Made by a program: the position numbers and the translations under genes | In this document: piece by piece, positions 18,521 through 27,994 of the stretch | Numbering within the stretch: the stretch's first letter is position 1 | Layout: each line of letters opens with the position of its first letter | Notes under the pieces: model-generated | Told to the model about the DNA's origin: nothing | The model's input: only the letters and a program-made list of their open reading frames with translations | The model's database searches: none | Origin: DATAVB01 sp040414495 | Lineage (GTDB): Bacteria; Actinomycetota; Actinomycetes; Mycobacteriales; QHCD01 | DNA: 64,000 bases | Assembly (NCBI GenBank): GCA_040414495.1 | Contig: JBEDUI010000285.1 | Span: 17,360-81,359, forward strand | Reading direction: 5' to 3'

Positions 18521-20458
18521 GTGGCATCTGTGGCAATCGGCGAGAGCCTGGGCGCCGGACCGGTCTGGCCTATTCGAGACACCGCGCGCCGGCCGCTGGC
18601 GCTGCGGCAGGTCCAGCTCACCGACGGATTTCTCGGCGATCTGCAGCGATCGAATTCAGCCGCATCGATCGTCGCCGGCAATACGCATCTGACCCAGGAA
18701 AGGGCCTGGGAGAATTACCGGAATGCGGCCGCCGGACTGGTTGGCGTCGAGTATCACGGACCAGTTTTCGAGGACGGCGAGGTCTACAAATGGCTGGAGG
18801 CCGTTGCTTGGGCATCATTTTCAGCCGAGGATGACCGGCCGGAATTCCTGACCTGGCTCGACGAATACAGCGACCTCATCGCGAGTGCGCAAGCCGCCGA
18901 CGGCTACCTCAACACGTTCTTCCAGGTGTCCGGGCAGCGCGAGGAACGGTACGAGGATTTGGCCCACGACCACGAGATCTTCAACATGGGCGCGATGATC
19001 CAGTCCGCCGTCGCCCAATACCGAGCCACCGGAAATCAGACGCTGCTGAATGTGGCCCGCAAGGCCGCCGACCATCTCGACAATACTTTCGGCCCGGATA
19101 AGCTTATCGGGTTCTGCGGCCATCCGGTCGTGGAAATGGCGCTGGTCGAGTTGTACCGGACCACCGGAGTCGAACGCTATCTGCGGCTGGCGTCTTTTTT
19201 CGTCGAGGCCCGCGGGCACCGGCACCTGAAGGACCCGCGCCGCCATTTCTCCTCGATCTATTTCAGCGACCGCATTCCGGTCCGGGAAACGACATATCCG
19301 GAGGGGCATGCGGTCCGGGCTATGTACCTTGCGGCCGCCGCGACTGACGTCGCGATCGAGACCGGTGACACCGAATTGCTGGCCGCGCTGCAGCAGCAGT
19401 GGGACAACATGGTTGCGGCCAAGATGTACGTCACCGGCGGGCTCGGGTCGCGTTGGGAGTTTGAGGCGTTCGGCGATCCGTACGAATTGCCCTCGGATCG
19501 GGCGTACGCCGAAACGTGCGCCGCGATCGCCAGCATGCAGTGGAGTTGGCGGCTTTATCTGGCGACCGGTGCGGCGAAATACTGCGATCTGATTGAACGC
19601 CAGCTCTACAATGCCGCGCTGCCAGGTGTTTCGCTCGACGGCCAAGCCTATTTCTATGTCAACGCGCTGCAGGTGCGCTCCGACGCGGTGGTCGACGATT
19701 CCCGGAGTCCGGCCGGCGGACGGCAGCCCTGGTTCGGTTGTTCCTGCTGCCCGACCAACCTGATGCGCACTGTGGCCTCCGTACATCATTACCTCGCCTC
19801 GACCGCCGCAAATGCGCTGCAGCTGAATCAATACGCCGGTGCGACGGTGTCGGCCACGCTGCCCGCCGGCGAGGTCGTCCTGGACGTTGCGACGAATTAC
19901 CCGTGGGACGGGGATATTCGGATCACGGTGCGTGAAGCGCCAACGCAGCCGTGGACGTTGAGTCTGCGCGTTCCGGCCTGGGCCAATTCGGCGTCCGTGT
20001 CCATCAATGGCGATGTGGCTTGGCCAGCCGAGGCTGGATATCACGACCTGACCCGGCAATGGCAGGCCGGCGATGTCGCGCAGTTGAGCCTGCCGATGCG
20101 GCCCCGGCTGGTCCGGGGTCACCACCGAATCGACGATGTGCGCGGTTCGGTGGTGATCGAGCGTGGTCCGCTGGTCTACGCCATCGAGCAGGTCGATCAG
20201 CCCGCCGGGGTCGCGGTTGATGACATCGCGCTGGTGGCGGGTGGCGAGCTGACCGAGCGATTCGACCCGGACCGGCTCGGTGGCGTACCGGTCGTCGAAT
20301 TCACCGGAACCAACAATCCGCCCGGCGGCCCGGGATATCAACCGGCCACAGTGGACGAACCGGCGGCTGAACGGCTTACGGCGCAGGCGATCCCGTACTT
20401 CACCTGGGCCAACCGCGGCGCCGGTCCGATGAAGGTCTGGCTGCCGGTCACAACCTAA
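18521..20458 (+). CDS. GH127-family glycosidase (beta-L-arabinofuranosidase type)
   Basis: 645 residues with an (alpha/alpha)6 barrel and C-terminal beta domains. Known GH127 enzymes release beta-L-arabinofuranose and use a zinc-bound cysteine nucleophile. The matching residues are present: Glu331 and Cys333 in DRAYAETCAAIAS, Cys409-Cys410 in GCSCCPTNLMRT, and Glu315 (RWEFEAFGDPYELPSD) at the acid/base position 16 residues before Glu331. No signal peptide is seen, so it works on imported oligosaccharides in the cytosol. GTG 18521 has GGGGAGC 6 nt upstream. It is followed 34 bp later by a Gfo/Idh/MocA oxidoreductase, which could process the released sugar. GH146 and other DUF1680 relatives are close alternatives. 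Confidence 0.9.
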   Translation: MASVAIGESLGAGPVWPIRDTARRPLALRQVQLTDGFLGDLQRSNSAASIVAGNTHLTQERAWENYRNAAAGLVGVEYHGPVFEDGEVYKWLEAVAWASFSAEDDRPEFLTWLDEYSDLIASAQAADGYLNTFFQVSGQREERYEDLAHDHEIFNMGAMIQSAVAQYRATGNQTLLNVARKAADHLDNTFGPDKLIGFCGHPVVEMALVELYRTTGVERYLRLASFFVEARGHRHLKDPRRHFSSIYFSDRIPVRETTYPEGHAVRAMYLAAAATDVAIETGDTELLAALQQQWDNMVAAKMYVTGGLGSRWEFEAFGDPYELPSDRAYAETCAAIASMQWSWRLYLATGAAKYCDLIERQLYNAALPGVSLDGQAYFYVNALQVRSDAVVDDSRSPAGGRQPWFGCSCCPTNLMRTVASVHHYLASTAANALQLNQYAGATVSATLPAGEVVLDVATNYPWDGDIRITVREAPTQPWTLSLRVPAWANSASVSINGDVAWPAEAGYHDLTRQWQAGDVAQLSLPMRPRLVRGHHRIDDVRGSVVIERGPLVYAIEQVDQPAGVAVDDIALVAGGELTERFDPDRLGGVPVVEFTGTNNPPGGPGYQPATVDEPAAERLTAQAIPYFTWANRGAGPMKVWLPVTT

Positions 20459-20492
20459 CCGTGTTGCGGCCGGCGTATCGAAGGAGTTCGTG

Positions 20493-21461
20493 GTGACCGG
20501 GGTTCGCATCGTGCTGGTTGGTGCGGGCGCGATCGGTGCGATCGTGGCCCGGGCTGTTTACGCTGCCGCGCCGCCGGATTACCGGGTGGTGGCCGTGGTC
20601 GACCGGCAGATCGAGCGGGCGCGTGCCCTGGGGCTGGATGTGCCGGCGTTCGCCGCGTTGTCTGATGTGGACGTGGAATACGACGCGGTCGACATTCGGG
20701 TGCCGCATCGCGCCCATTCCGCGGTGGCATTGGCGGCGTTGCGGGATGGTCGTCATGTCCTGGTGGAAAAGCCGTTGGCCACGTCGGTGGCGGATGCGGC
20801 GGAATTGGTACGGATGGCGGCCGGGGGTGTGGTGGCGGTGGCCGAGAACTATCCGCACCTGAACGCGGTCCGGGCCGCCCGCGATGCCATCTCGTCCGGC
20901 GCGATCGGCGCGGTGCGGGCGATTCGTACCACCCGGGCGTTCACCCTGGACGAACTCTGGCTGGGCGACGGCTGGCGTGTCGCGGACGGGATTCTGCTCG
21001 ACCAGGGCACCCACCACACCAGCCTGCTGCGCCAGCTCGGGGGACCGATCGCAGCGGTGAGCGCACACGCCGACCCCGGCCCAGGCGGCGAAACCGTATT
21101 GCTGACCGTACATTTCGCCTCCGGCCTGATTGGACAGTCGCTGTATTCGTGGGGCACGCCGGCGCTGGAGCCCGATGTGGAGGCGACGGTGTTCGGTGCC
21201 GGCGGTCGGATCGATGTGCAGGTGGCGTACGAGTCGGCGCTGGGACAGGCTCGGCTCTTTGACGGTTCGACATCAACGGCGCTCAGTACGGGCGAGAACT
21301 ACTACGACAGCCACCGGTCCATTGTGGAGGATTGGGTTACCGCGATCGTGAGCGGTGGTCAGCCGGTCGTCTCCGCTGCCGACGCCAGTACCGATCTCGC
21401 GGTCGTACTAGCGGGTATCCAATCACTGCGGGACGACGGCCGCACGGTCGAATTAACCTGA
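20493..21461 (+). CDS. Gfo/Idh/MocA-family NAD(P)-dependent sugar oxidoreductase
   Basis: 322-residue two-domain dehydrogenase. The N-terminal Rossmann fold begins VRIVLVGAGAIGAIVARAVYAAAPPDYRVVAVVDRQ. The catalytic-lysine motif is VLVEKPLATSVADAAELV, followed by the C-terminal alpha/beta domain with the dinucleotide/substrate region ILLDQGTHHTSLLRQLGGP (conserved Asp-x3-His-His). Such enzymes oxidise, reduce or epimerise sugars and inositols. AAGGAG at 20481-20486 fits GTG 20493 better than GTG 20490. It probably forms an operon with GH127, and its 3' end overlaps the convergent idonate dehydrogenase gene by 9 bp. Confidence 0.9.
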   Translation: MTGVRIVLVGAGAIGAIVARAVYAAAPPDYRVVAVVDRQIERARALGLDVPAFAALSDVDVEYDAVDIRVPHRAHSAVALAALRDGRHVLVEKPLATSVADAAELVRMAAGGVVAVAENYPHLNAVRAARDAISSGAIGAVRAIRTTRAFTLDELWLGDGWRVADGILLDQGTHHTSLLRQLGGPIAAVSAHADPGPGGETVLLTVHFASGLIGQSLYSWGTPALEPDVEATVFGAGGRIDVQVAYESALGQARLFDGSTSTALSTGENYYDSHRSIVEDWVTAIVSGGQPVVSAADASTDLAVVLAGIQSLRDDGRTVELT

Positions 21462-22484
21462 GAAGCGCAACAACACCTTGCTCGATTGTCCGGGGTCGGC
21501 CGCCGTGGTGAACGCGGTCGCGACGTCCCGTACCGGGAATTCATGGGTTACGACGGCATCGATATCGCAGCCGGGATCGGCCAGAAACGCCAGCGTCGCG
21601 GGGAATTCCGTGTCCAACCGCAGTGATCCGGTGATCGTAATTTCCCGGGTTACCGCCTGCCATGCCGGTACCGCGATATCCGTGCGCGGCAACTGTCCGA
21701 CCGCGACCAGAACACCGCCGGCCTTGGTCGAATTCAACGCGGTGACGAATCCGGGAGCGCTACCGGAGGCCTCGAATACCACATCGAACGGGGCCACATC
21801 GCCGAGCGCGTCGACCGGCACCGCCTCGTTGACGCCAAGAACGCGGGCGACCTCGATCGGATGCTCGCGTACATCGGTCAGCACCACCGTTCCCGCGCCC
21901 TGATTCCGCGCCACGGCCGCGGTCAACAAACCGATTGGACCACCGCCGACCACGAGAACCCGCGCCGCGGCAAGCGAACCACCAACCGCGCCGACCCGGC
22001 CGGCCGCGTGCCAGGCGACCGCGGTCGGTTCGGCCAATGCGGCCCGGCGCAACGCCAACTGCTCCGGTATCGGGATCAGCCGCTCGGTCGGCGATACCAC
22101 GGCATCGACAAAACCGCCGTCGGTGTGCGGCCAATGCGCGGCGCTGCCGAAATACCGGCACTGCGGGCACAAATGCTCTCTTCCGCCGCGGCAGGCCTCG
22201 CATTCGCCGCAGACCCGGGCCGGGTGCAACGCCACTGCCGTACCGGCCTGCGGGCCACTACCGTCGGCCGCGGCTGAGGCCACCACACCGACAACCTCGT
22301 GCCCGAGGATCATCGGTCCACGCAGGACAGACGCCCCGACCGCCCCGTCCTGCCAGTAATGCACGTCGGAACCGCAAATTCCGCCGTACGCAATGCGCAC
22401 GACCGCCTCGCCCGGGCGCGGATCCGGCTCCGGTACGTTTTCGAGCCGCAAATCGCCGGCGGAGTGAATACGAACGGCTTGCAC
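21453..22484 (-). CDS. Zinc-dependent L-idonate 5-dehydrogenase-like alcohol dehydrogenase
   Basis: 343-residue medium-chain dehydrogenase. Catalytic zinc ligands are Cys37 (GGICGSDVHYW) and His62-Glu63 (GHEVVG); a structural-zinc loop follows (VCGECEACRGGREHLC). The Rossmann motif is VLVVGGGPIGLLTAAVA. GICGSDVHYWQDGAVG resembles bacterial L-idonate 5-dehydrogenases, which convert idonate to 5-ketogluconate. The next gene upstream in the same operon is a gluconate-5-dehydrogenase-like SDR that would reduce that product to gluconate, which supports the call. The GTG start has GAGGGGA 6 nt upstream and lies 10 bp after the SDR stop. Sorbitol or xylitol dehydrogenase is the main alternative. Confidence 0.85.
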   Translation of the reverse strand: MQAVRIHSAGDLRLENVPEPDPRPGEAVVRIAYGGICGSDVHYWQDGAVGASVLRGPMILGHEVVGVVASAAADGSGPQAGTAVALHPARVCGECEACRGGREHLCPQCRYFGSAAHWPHTDGGFVDAVVSPTERLIPIPEQLALRRAALAEPTAVAWHAAGRVGAVGGSLAAARVLVVGGGPIGLLTAAVARNQGAGTVVLTDVREHPIEVARVLGVNEAVPVDALGDVAPFDVVFEASGSAPGFVTALNSTKAGGVLVAVGQLPRTDIAVPAWQAVTREITITGSLRLDTEFPATLAFLADPGCDIDAVVTHEFPVRDVATAFTTAADPGQSSKVLLRFSG

Positions 22485-22494
22485 GATGTCCCCT

Positions 22495-23280
22495 CTACAT
22501 TACGGCGGTCAGGCCACCGTCAACGTAAATGACCTGGCCGTTGACGAAATCGGCGGCGGGCGAGGCCAACCACAACACCGGACCGCTGATGTCCTCCGGC
22601 TTTCCCCAGCGGGCGGCCGGAGTCCGGCCCTGCACCCAGGACGTGAAATCCGCGTCGTCCAACAGCGCGGCATTGAGTTCGGTGGCGATATAACCGGGTG
22701 CGATGCCGTTGACCTGGATTCCGTGCTTGGCCCAGTCCGCGCACATGACCTGGCCCAGCGTGCCCAACGCCGATTTCGCCGCCGCATAGGCCGCGGTCGC
22801 ATTACGCACCAGTTTGTTCTGCACCGAACAGATGTTGATGATCTTTCCGTAACCGCGTTCGACCATGCCGTGCGCTAATTGTTGCGAGAGCGCGAAACAG
22901 GCGGTGAGGTTGACTGCCAGCACCTGGTCCCAGGCGGACAACGAGAATTCGAGCACCGGTGCGCGATGCTGAATTCCCGCATTGTTGACCAGGATGTCGA
23001 TCCCGCCCAGGCGTTGCTCCAGCTCGGTGACCGCGGCCTGCATCGCTTCGGTGTCGGCCATGTCGAACGCTACGGCGTGCAGGCGTTCGTCGGTTCCGAG
23101 GTCGGCTGCCAATGCGGCATTCGCGGCCTCGACCGTCTGCCGATCCCGGCCGTGGCGCACGACCGTGGCGCCGGCGCCGGCCAATGTGTCGAGCACCGCC
23201 GCGCCGATGCCCCGGGTGGAGCCGGTCACCAGGGCCCGCCGTCCGGTGAGATCGAACAGGTCGGCGGGACTCACGGGCAT
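22495..23280 (-). CDS. Gluconate 5-dehydrogenase-like SDR
   Basis: 261-residue classical short-chain dehydrogenase. It opens MPVSPADLFDLTGRRALVTGSTRGIG with the TGxxxGxG nucleotide motif, and has NNAG, the Ser and YxxxK catalytic residues in ICSVQNKLVRNATAAYAAAKSALG, and the SDR tail GKPEDISGPVLWLASPAADFVNGQVIYVDGG. It resembles IdnO-type enzymes that interconvert 5-ketogluconate and gluconate. First gene of a two-gene operon with the idonate dehydrogenase. I chose ATG 23280 because CGGAGG stands 7 nt upstream; a longer reading frame to 23355 has no ribosome site. A TATACT -10 box on the same strand (23317-23322) is the likely promoter. Confidence 0.87.
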   Translation of the reverse strand: MPVSPADLFDLTGRRALVTGSTRGIGAAVLDTLAGAGATVVRHGRDRQTVEAANAALAADLGTDERLHAVAFDMADTEAMQAAVTELEQRLGGIDILVNNAGIQHRAPVLEFSLSAWDQVLAVNLTACFALSQQLAHGMVERGYGKIINICSVQNKLVRNATAAYAAAKSALGTLGQVMCADWAKHGIQVNGIAPGYIATELNAALLDDADFTSWVQGRTPAARWGKPEDISGPVLWLASPAADFVNGQVIYVDGGLTAVM

Positions 23281-23316
23281 GCTGTGCCTCCGGGCTACGG
23301 GCGATTGGGCCAGATC

Positions 23317-23322
23317 AGTATA
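23317..23322 (-). promoter_or_regulatory. -10 box of the SDR-idonate dehydrogenase operon
   Basis: TATACT on the minus strand, 37 bp before the ATG at 23280, inside CCGTATACTGATC. No good -35 match is visible, suggesting dependence on an activator; GTATAC itself is palindromic and could be part of a regulator site. Confidence 0.4.
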
Positions 23323-23532
23323 CGGTCCTGTTTTCGCACACCGCGTGGACCGCAATCCCTGTGCCAGAACGCCTTCTCAGGTTTCTGAAACGCGTCGGAT
23401 CATCAAAACGGCGCCGTCCATTTGAGACAGTGCTGTCAACGAATTTCGGACATCACCGTCCCGGGCCTTGAGGGCCCGGCCCGCCACCCGCTAGAACTGG
23501 CGGTACACAGTCGACACGAGAGTTGAACGCCC

Positions 23533-24360
23533 ATGAAGCAAGCTGAGCTGTACGAGCAATTCCTCGCGTTGCATCAAGGGCCCGAGGGGTTCACCATGCC
23601 CAACGCCTGGGACGCCACCTCGGCATTACTGCTGCGCCAGGCCGGTTTCGAGGCGCTCGGCACATCGTCGGCCGCGCTGGCGTCCAGCCTTGGTCGGCTC
23701 GACGGCCGGCATGCGGTGTCGGTCGAGGAACATCTGGCCCATGCCCAGCTGTTGGGGTCGGTCAGCGGGCTGCCGATCAACGGTGATTTCGAGGACGGAT
23801 ACGGTCAGCGGCCGGATGATGTGGCCGGCACCGTCGAGCAGGCCATCGCGGCCGGCATGGCCGGTATCGGGGTCGAGGACACCAGCGGTGATCCGAGCAA
23901 TCCGATCCGGGAATTCGACGAGGCGGTGGACCGGGTCCGTGCCGCCGCCCGGGCGGCCAAGGGCCGGATCGTCCTCACTGGACGGACCGACAACTTTCTG
24001 CACGGACGGCTGGATCTGGATGACACGATCCGCCGGCTGAGCGCGTTCGCCGAGGTTGGCGCCGACGTGCTGTATGCGCCGTACCCGCCCGACCTGGACT
24101 CGGTTGTCGCGATCGTACGGGCGGTGGCGCCCAAGCCGGTCAACATCGTCGTCGGGACCGCCCAGGGCGCGCTGAGCGTAGCGGAACTGCGGCAGGCCGG
24201 CGTCAAACGCATCAGCATGGGCGTGGCTCTTTACCGGAGGGCGATGGGCGCGCTCAAGGAAGCGGCGGGACAGCTGGCAGCGGGCGATATCGCCGCTGCC
24301 ACCGACGGAATTTCCTTCGGTGAGATCACGGAATTGATCTCGAATGCGGCGAAAAGCTGA
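23533..24360 (+). CDS. Isocitrate lyase / PEP-mutase family protein
   Basis: 275-residue (beta/alpha)8 barrel of the ICL/PEPM superfamily. Features include FTMPNAWDATSALLLRQAGFEALGTSSAALASSLG at the N-terminus, the magnesium-site motif PINGDFEDGYG, and AGIGVEDTSGD. The family's catalytic KxxCGH-type loop is absent, as in the many uncharacterised short PEP-mutase-like proteins. Relatives act on 2-methylisocitrate, oxaloacetate or phosphonates. Divergent from the SDR operon across 252 bp that includes a 12-bp palindrome GACAGTGCTGTC (23424-23435). The ATG lacks a good Shine-Dalgarno. The reaction is unknown; a role in aldonate metabolism is a guess from position only. Confidence 0.85.
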   Translation: MKQAELYEQFLALHQGPEGFTMPNAWDATSALLLRQAGFEALGTSSAALASSLGRLDGRHAVSVEEHLAHAQLLGSVSGLPINGDFEDGYGQRPDDVAGTVEQAIAAGMAGIGVEDTSGDPSNPIREFDEAVDRVRAAARAAKGRIVLTGRTDNFLHGRLDLDDTIRRLSAFAEVGADVLYAPYPPDLDSVVAIVRAVAPKPVNIVVGTAQGALSVAELRQAGVKRISMGVALYRRAMGALKEAAGQLAAGDIAAATDGISFGEITELISNAAKS

Positions 24361-24468
24361 GCGCTATTGGGATAGCGGTTGACCAATTTCGGCCATAGGT
24401 GGGCGAGTCCGCGGGCCCGCGATAGCGTTCGGAGTGGGACTGCTGGGTCGATAGCACCGGGACGGGCC

Positions 24469-27015
24469 ATGGCGCAGACGCTGGACGAATTACGTCGTCA
24501 TTTCCAGGCCCCGCCGGATGCGAGCCGACCGATGCTGCGGTGGTGGTGGTTCGGCCCGACAATCGAGCCGGCCGAGGTGGATCGGCAACTGCAGGCCATG
24601 GCCGACGCTGGGCTCGGTGGGGTAGAGGTCGCCTATGTCTACCCGCTGGCGCCGGCCACCTGCGATTTCGGATCGGACCGTTTTTACGAATTGCTGCGGC
24701 ATGCGGCGGAGCGATGCCAGGCCCTAGGTTTGCGGTTTGACCTGACGTTGGGAAGCGGTTGGTCCTTTGGTGGGCCGCACATTACGCAGGATTTGGCGGC
24801 CCGTCGCTTGCATTGGGAAATGCGGGAAATTCCGCCCGGGGCAATGGACGTTCCTGGTGCGACCGGTTGGCCGGGCGAGGAACTCATCGCCGCATACCTG
24901 TACCCCGGTTCGATTCACGACCGGGCCCCGAATGCCGAAATGCTGCCGGTCGCCGACGGCCGGATCCACATTCCCGACGGCAGCGGACCGCGGACACTTC
25001 TGGTTGCCACCGCGCGGCTCACCGGTCAGAACGTCAAGCGGGCCGCGGCTGGCGCCGAAGGCCTCGTATTTGACCACTATTCGACAGCGGCCAGCCAGGC
25101 GCACCTGGAACACGTGGCCGATCCGTTGGTGCAAGCGGTGCCACCGGCGTTGCTCGGTTCGGTGTTCTGCGACAGCCTGGAAGTGTATGGCGCCGACTGG
25201 ACAGCGAATGTCGTAACGGAATTCGGGCAGCGGCGGGGTTATGACCTGTTGCCGGTGCTGCCCGGGTTGTTTGTGGAGACAGCCGATTCGGCGCAGGTGC
25301 GAGCCGATTACTACCGCACGTTGTCCGAGCTTTACCAGGAGAATTTCGTCGCGGTCGTACGCGATTGGGCCGCCGGACATGGCGTTCCATTTCGTATTCA
25401 GAGTTATGGTGTGCCGCCGGCAACGGTCAGTAGTTATCGGTACGCCGATATCGCCGAAGGCGAGGGTTGGGGCTGGACCGGCTTGCCGCAGGTACGCTGG
25501 GCGTCCTCCGGCGCGCATCTGTACAGCCGGGACATCGTGTCGTCCGAGGTGTGGACCTGGGTGCATTCGCCGTCGTTCCGGGCTACTCCGTTGGATCTGC
25601 AGGCCGAAGCGCACGAACACATGCTCTGCGGCGTCAATCATCTGATCGGTCACGGTTGGCCCTATTCGCCGGCCAATGCGGCCGGGCTCGGCTGGTTTTT
25701 CTACGCCGCCGGTGCGTTGGATGATCGTAATCCGTGGTGGTCGAGTGCGATGCGGCCGTTGGCCAAGCACCTCCAACGGTTGTGTTGGCTGCTGCGACAG
25801 GGGATTCCGGTCGCCGATGTGAAGGTTTACGTTCCGGCCCAGGACATTTATCCCGCGATCGGGCCCTCCACCGGTGGTTCGCTAAACCTGTGGCAGGGCA
25901 CGGCCGATCACCTGGGACCGGATCTGGTGCGAGTGTTGCGTACCGGCGGTTGGGACTTTGACCTGATCGACGACGAGGCGATGACCACAGTGGACCCCGC
26001 TACCGTGCCGGTCGTCGTATTGCCGTTCACCACAAGCGTTCCAGCCGCCACGGCAGCCTGGCTCGACCGGGTCCGGGCGGCCGGCGGCACGGTGCTCGCG
26101 GTGGGATCGGCGCCCGCTGGCATGTCGGCCATTAAAGTCGAGGAGCTGCCCGATATGTTGGCCGATGCGGTGCCAGCCGACGTTGCGGTCGGCGCCGACT
26201 CGGTGGGTGTGGTGCACCGGCGGGTGGGTGACAATCTCGACGTCTATTTCGTCGCCAATACCGGCAACGTGCCGCAGACGAGCAAGCTGACGCCACGCAC
26301 CGTACGGCGGGCGTATGAACAATGGGATCCGACCAGTGGAGAGCTGATCACGTCCGGCACCGGCTCGGCGATCGACCTGACGTTGCATCCGTACGAGGCC
26401 ACGGTCCTCGTGACGTTCGATGAGAACGTCCCAACCACACGGGCACCTTTAACCAAGGAATCGCGCCAGCAATTGGCGACCGGCTGGCAGGTGAGTTTCG
26501 GCGGTGATACCAAACCCGTGCAGTTGCCGCACCGCTGGGAGGACGACCCGGACCGTGCCGCGTATTCCGGCTCAGCGACGTACGAATGCGAATTCGACCT
26601 GGATTCATCGGACGAGCGGGTATTCCTGGATTTCGGCGACTGCGAGCCGATCGACGCGGCCGACCGGGCGGCCAAGGGAATTCGCGGCCGGTCATTCCGG
26701 GTCGAGGTGCGTCCGCCGGTCGGCGAGGTCGTTCAGGTGCAGGTCAACGGAAACGACGCCGGCGTGCTGTTCTCGGCCCCGTACCGGATCGAGTTGAGCC
26801 CGCATGTGCGTTTGGGTCGCAACCAGCTTCGGCTGGTCGTGTCGAATACCGCGGCGAATGCGCTGACCGTGGAAACCGAGATCGACCGGCTGGCCCGGGC
26901 TAGTGAAAACCAGTACGGCCGGCGGTTCATCATGCAGGACCTGGACCGGGCCGGCGACGACCTGCGATCGGGACTGCTGGGCGTGCCGGCCCTGGTCCAA
27001 TACTCACATCGCTGA
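24469..27015 (+). CDS. GH106-family glycosidase (alpha-L-rhamnosidase type)
   Basis: 848 residues. The N-terminal barrel carries the family-like opening RPMLRWWWFGPTIEPAEVDRQLQAMADAGLGGVEVAYVYPL, DLTLGSGWSFGGPHITQDLAAR, and YADIAEGEGWGWTGLPQVRWASSGAHLYSRDIVSSEVWTW. C-terminal beta-sandwich domains follow (YSGSATYECEFDLDSSDERVFLDFGDCEPIDAADR, then VQVNGNDAGVLFSAPYRIELSPHVRLGRNQLRLVVSNT). GH106 enzymes remove terminal alpha-L-rhamnose from plant glycans. No signal peptide is present, so it is cytosolic. I chose ATG 24469, which lacks a strong ribosome site; an extension to 24379 looks non-coding. Its 3' end overlaps the GH18 gene by 12 bp. Confidence 0.85.
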   Translation: MAQTLDELRRHFQAPPDASRPMLRWWWFGPTIEPAEVDRQLQAMADAGLGGVEVAYVYPLAPATCDFGSDRFYELLRHAAERCQALGLRFDLTLGSGWSFGGPHITQDLAARRLHWEMREIPPGAMDVPGATGWPGEELIAAYLYPGSIHDRAPNAEMLPVADGRIHIPDGSGPRTLLVATARLTGQNVKRAAAGAEGLVFDHYSTAASQAHLEHVADPLVQAVPPALLGSVFCDSLEVYGADWTANVVTEFGQRRGYDLLPVLPGLFVETADSAQVRADYYRTLSELYQENFVAVVRDWAAGHGVPFRIQSYGVPPATVSSYRYADIAEGEGWGWTGLPQVRWASSGAHLYSRDIVSSEVWTWVHSPSFRATPLDLQAEAHEHMLCGVNHLIGHGWPYSPANAAGLGWFFYAAGALDDRNPWWSSAMRPLAKHLQRLCWLLRQGIPVADVKVYVPAQDIYPAIGPSTGGSLNLWQGTADHLGPDLVRVLRTGGWDFDLIDDEAMTTVDPATVPVVVLPFTTSVPAATAAWLDRVRAAGGTVLAVGSAPAGMSAIKVEELPDMLADAVPADVAVGADSVGVVHRRVGDNLDVYFVANTGNVPQTSKLTPRTVRRAYEQWDPTSGELITSGTGSAIDLTLHPYEATVLVTFDENVPTTRAPLTKESRQQLATGWQVSFGGDTKPVQLPHRWEDDPDRAAYSGSATYECEFDLDSSDERVFLDFGDCEPIDAADRAAKGIRGRSFRVEVRPPVGEVVQVQVNGNDAGVLFSAPYRIELSPHVRLGRNQLRLVVSNTAANALTVETEIDRLARASENQYGRRFIMQDLDRAGDDLRSGLLGVPALVQYSHR

Positions 27016-27906
27016 TTTGGCGGCGGCGTACCAACTCTGTGGACCGTCGGTGCCAAGGGAATTGAAGTATTCCCAACCCGCGACCCCGCCAAAATCACGG
27101 TACGTAGAGGAGAGCGACGAGATCGTCTGGTGCAGCGTCGTCGGGTCAACGTAACCGCCGCAGTTGGCCGGGTTCGTCACGGTGCCGGCCACGACCCGGG
27201 CCGGGCTGAAGCCGTGCGCCACCACTGCCGTGTAATCCGCGGTTGAGCGCAGATCGCCCCAACCGCAGTAGAACTGGGCGTTGTACCAGCTGATCCGGTT
27301 GCCCACCTGATGCTCGAGCGTGGCGTAGTCGAAGCCGCCGGAGAATGTCGACTGTCCACTGAGGTCACTGGCGACCGGCGCCATCGCGATAATGAAGTGC
27401 GGACCGAAGTCGTGCCGCAACGTCTTGATCAAATGCTCGGTGTCGGCCAGCGAGAACGGTTCTTCGATATCGAGATCGATCCCGTCCAGGTGGTACGTCT
27501 TGAGGGTGTCCCGCAGCAGCGGGTAGAACGTGGCGAAATCTGCGTGCAGGTTCGCGAACGAGCCCACACCCGCACCACCGAGCATCACCTCGACCCGGAC
27601 GCCCGAGCGTTGCAACGTGGCCAGCTGGGCCCACATCTGCTGGAATTTCGGTGCCGATGGCGGGTCGTCGTTGAGGTGTACGGAGCCGTCGGAATTCAGG
27701 TGCAGCGCGGCTACGTCGATATCGGTGGCGATTCCCTGCAATGGCAGCGGCGAAACGAATTGCTGGCTGCCGTCCGCGCCGGTCACGTACTGGGTCTGGT
27801 AATAGGCGACAACCCGGTGGGGCGGGCCGGCGCTGGCCTCGGCGGCGGTCGCGCCGACCAACGCGAGCAGCAGGGCAGAGGCAACAATCAGGGCACGACG
27901 CAGCAT
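27004..27906 (-). CDS. Secreted GH18 glycosidase (chitinase / endo-N-acetylglucosaminidase type)
   Basis: 300 residues with a Sec signal peptide (MLRRALIVASALLLALVGATAAEASA, cleaved about residue 26). The mature TIM barrel has the GH18 catalytic motif DGIDLDIE at 141-148; Glu148 is the acid and Asp146 supports the substrate-assisted mechanism. VEVMLGGAGVGSF corresponds to the preceding beta-3 strand motif. It ends with WEYFNS, typical of the last barrel strand. GGAGG stands about 6 nt before the ATG. It may cleave chitin-like polymers or N-glycan cores. The latter would fit the GH38 mannosidase elsewhere in the window, but that link is inference. Confidence 0.88.
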   Translation of the reverse strand: MLRRALIVASALLLALVGATAAEASAGPPHRVVAYYQTQYVTGADGSQQFVSPLPLQGIATDIDVAALHLNSDGSVHLNDDPPSAPKFQQMWAQLATLQRSGVRVEVMLGGAGVGSFANLHADFATFYPLLRDTLKTYHLDGIDLDIEEPFSLADTEHLIKTLRHDFGPHFIIAMAPVASDLSGQSTFSGGFDYATLEHQVGNRISWYNAQFYCGWGDLRSTADYTAVVAHGFSPARVVAGTVTNPANCGGYVDPTTLHQTISSLSSTYRDFGGVAGWEYFNSLGTDGPQSWYAAAKSAM

Positions 27907-27994
27907 CGAATCCTCCGGAGAAAGCGATGTGGGCCGCTGAATGCTAACCCGCGAATATGCGGTCTGTACTCCGGCGGACGGGCGAATCTAGGTT

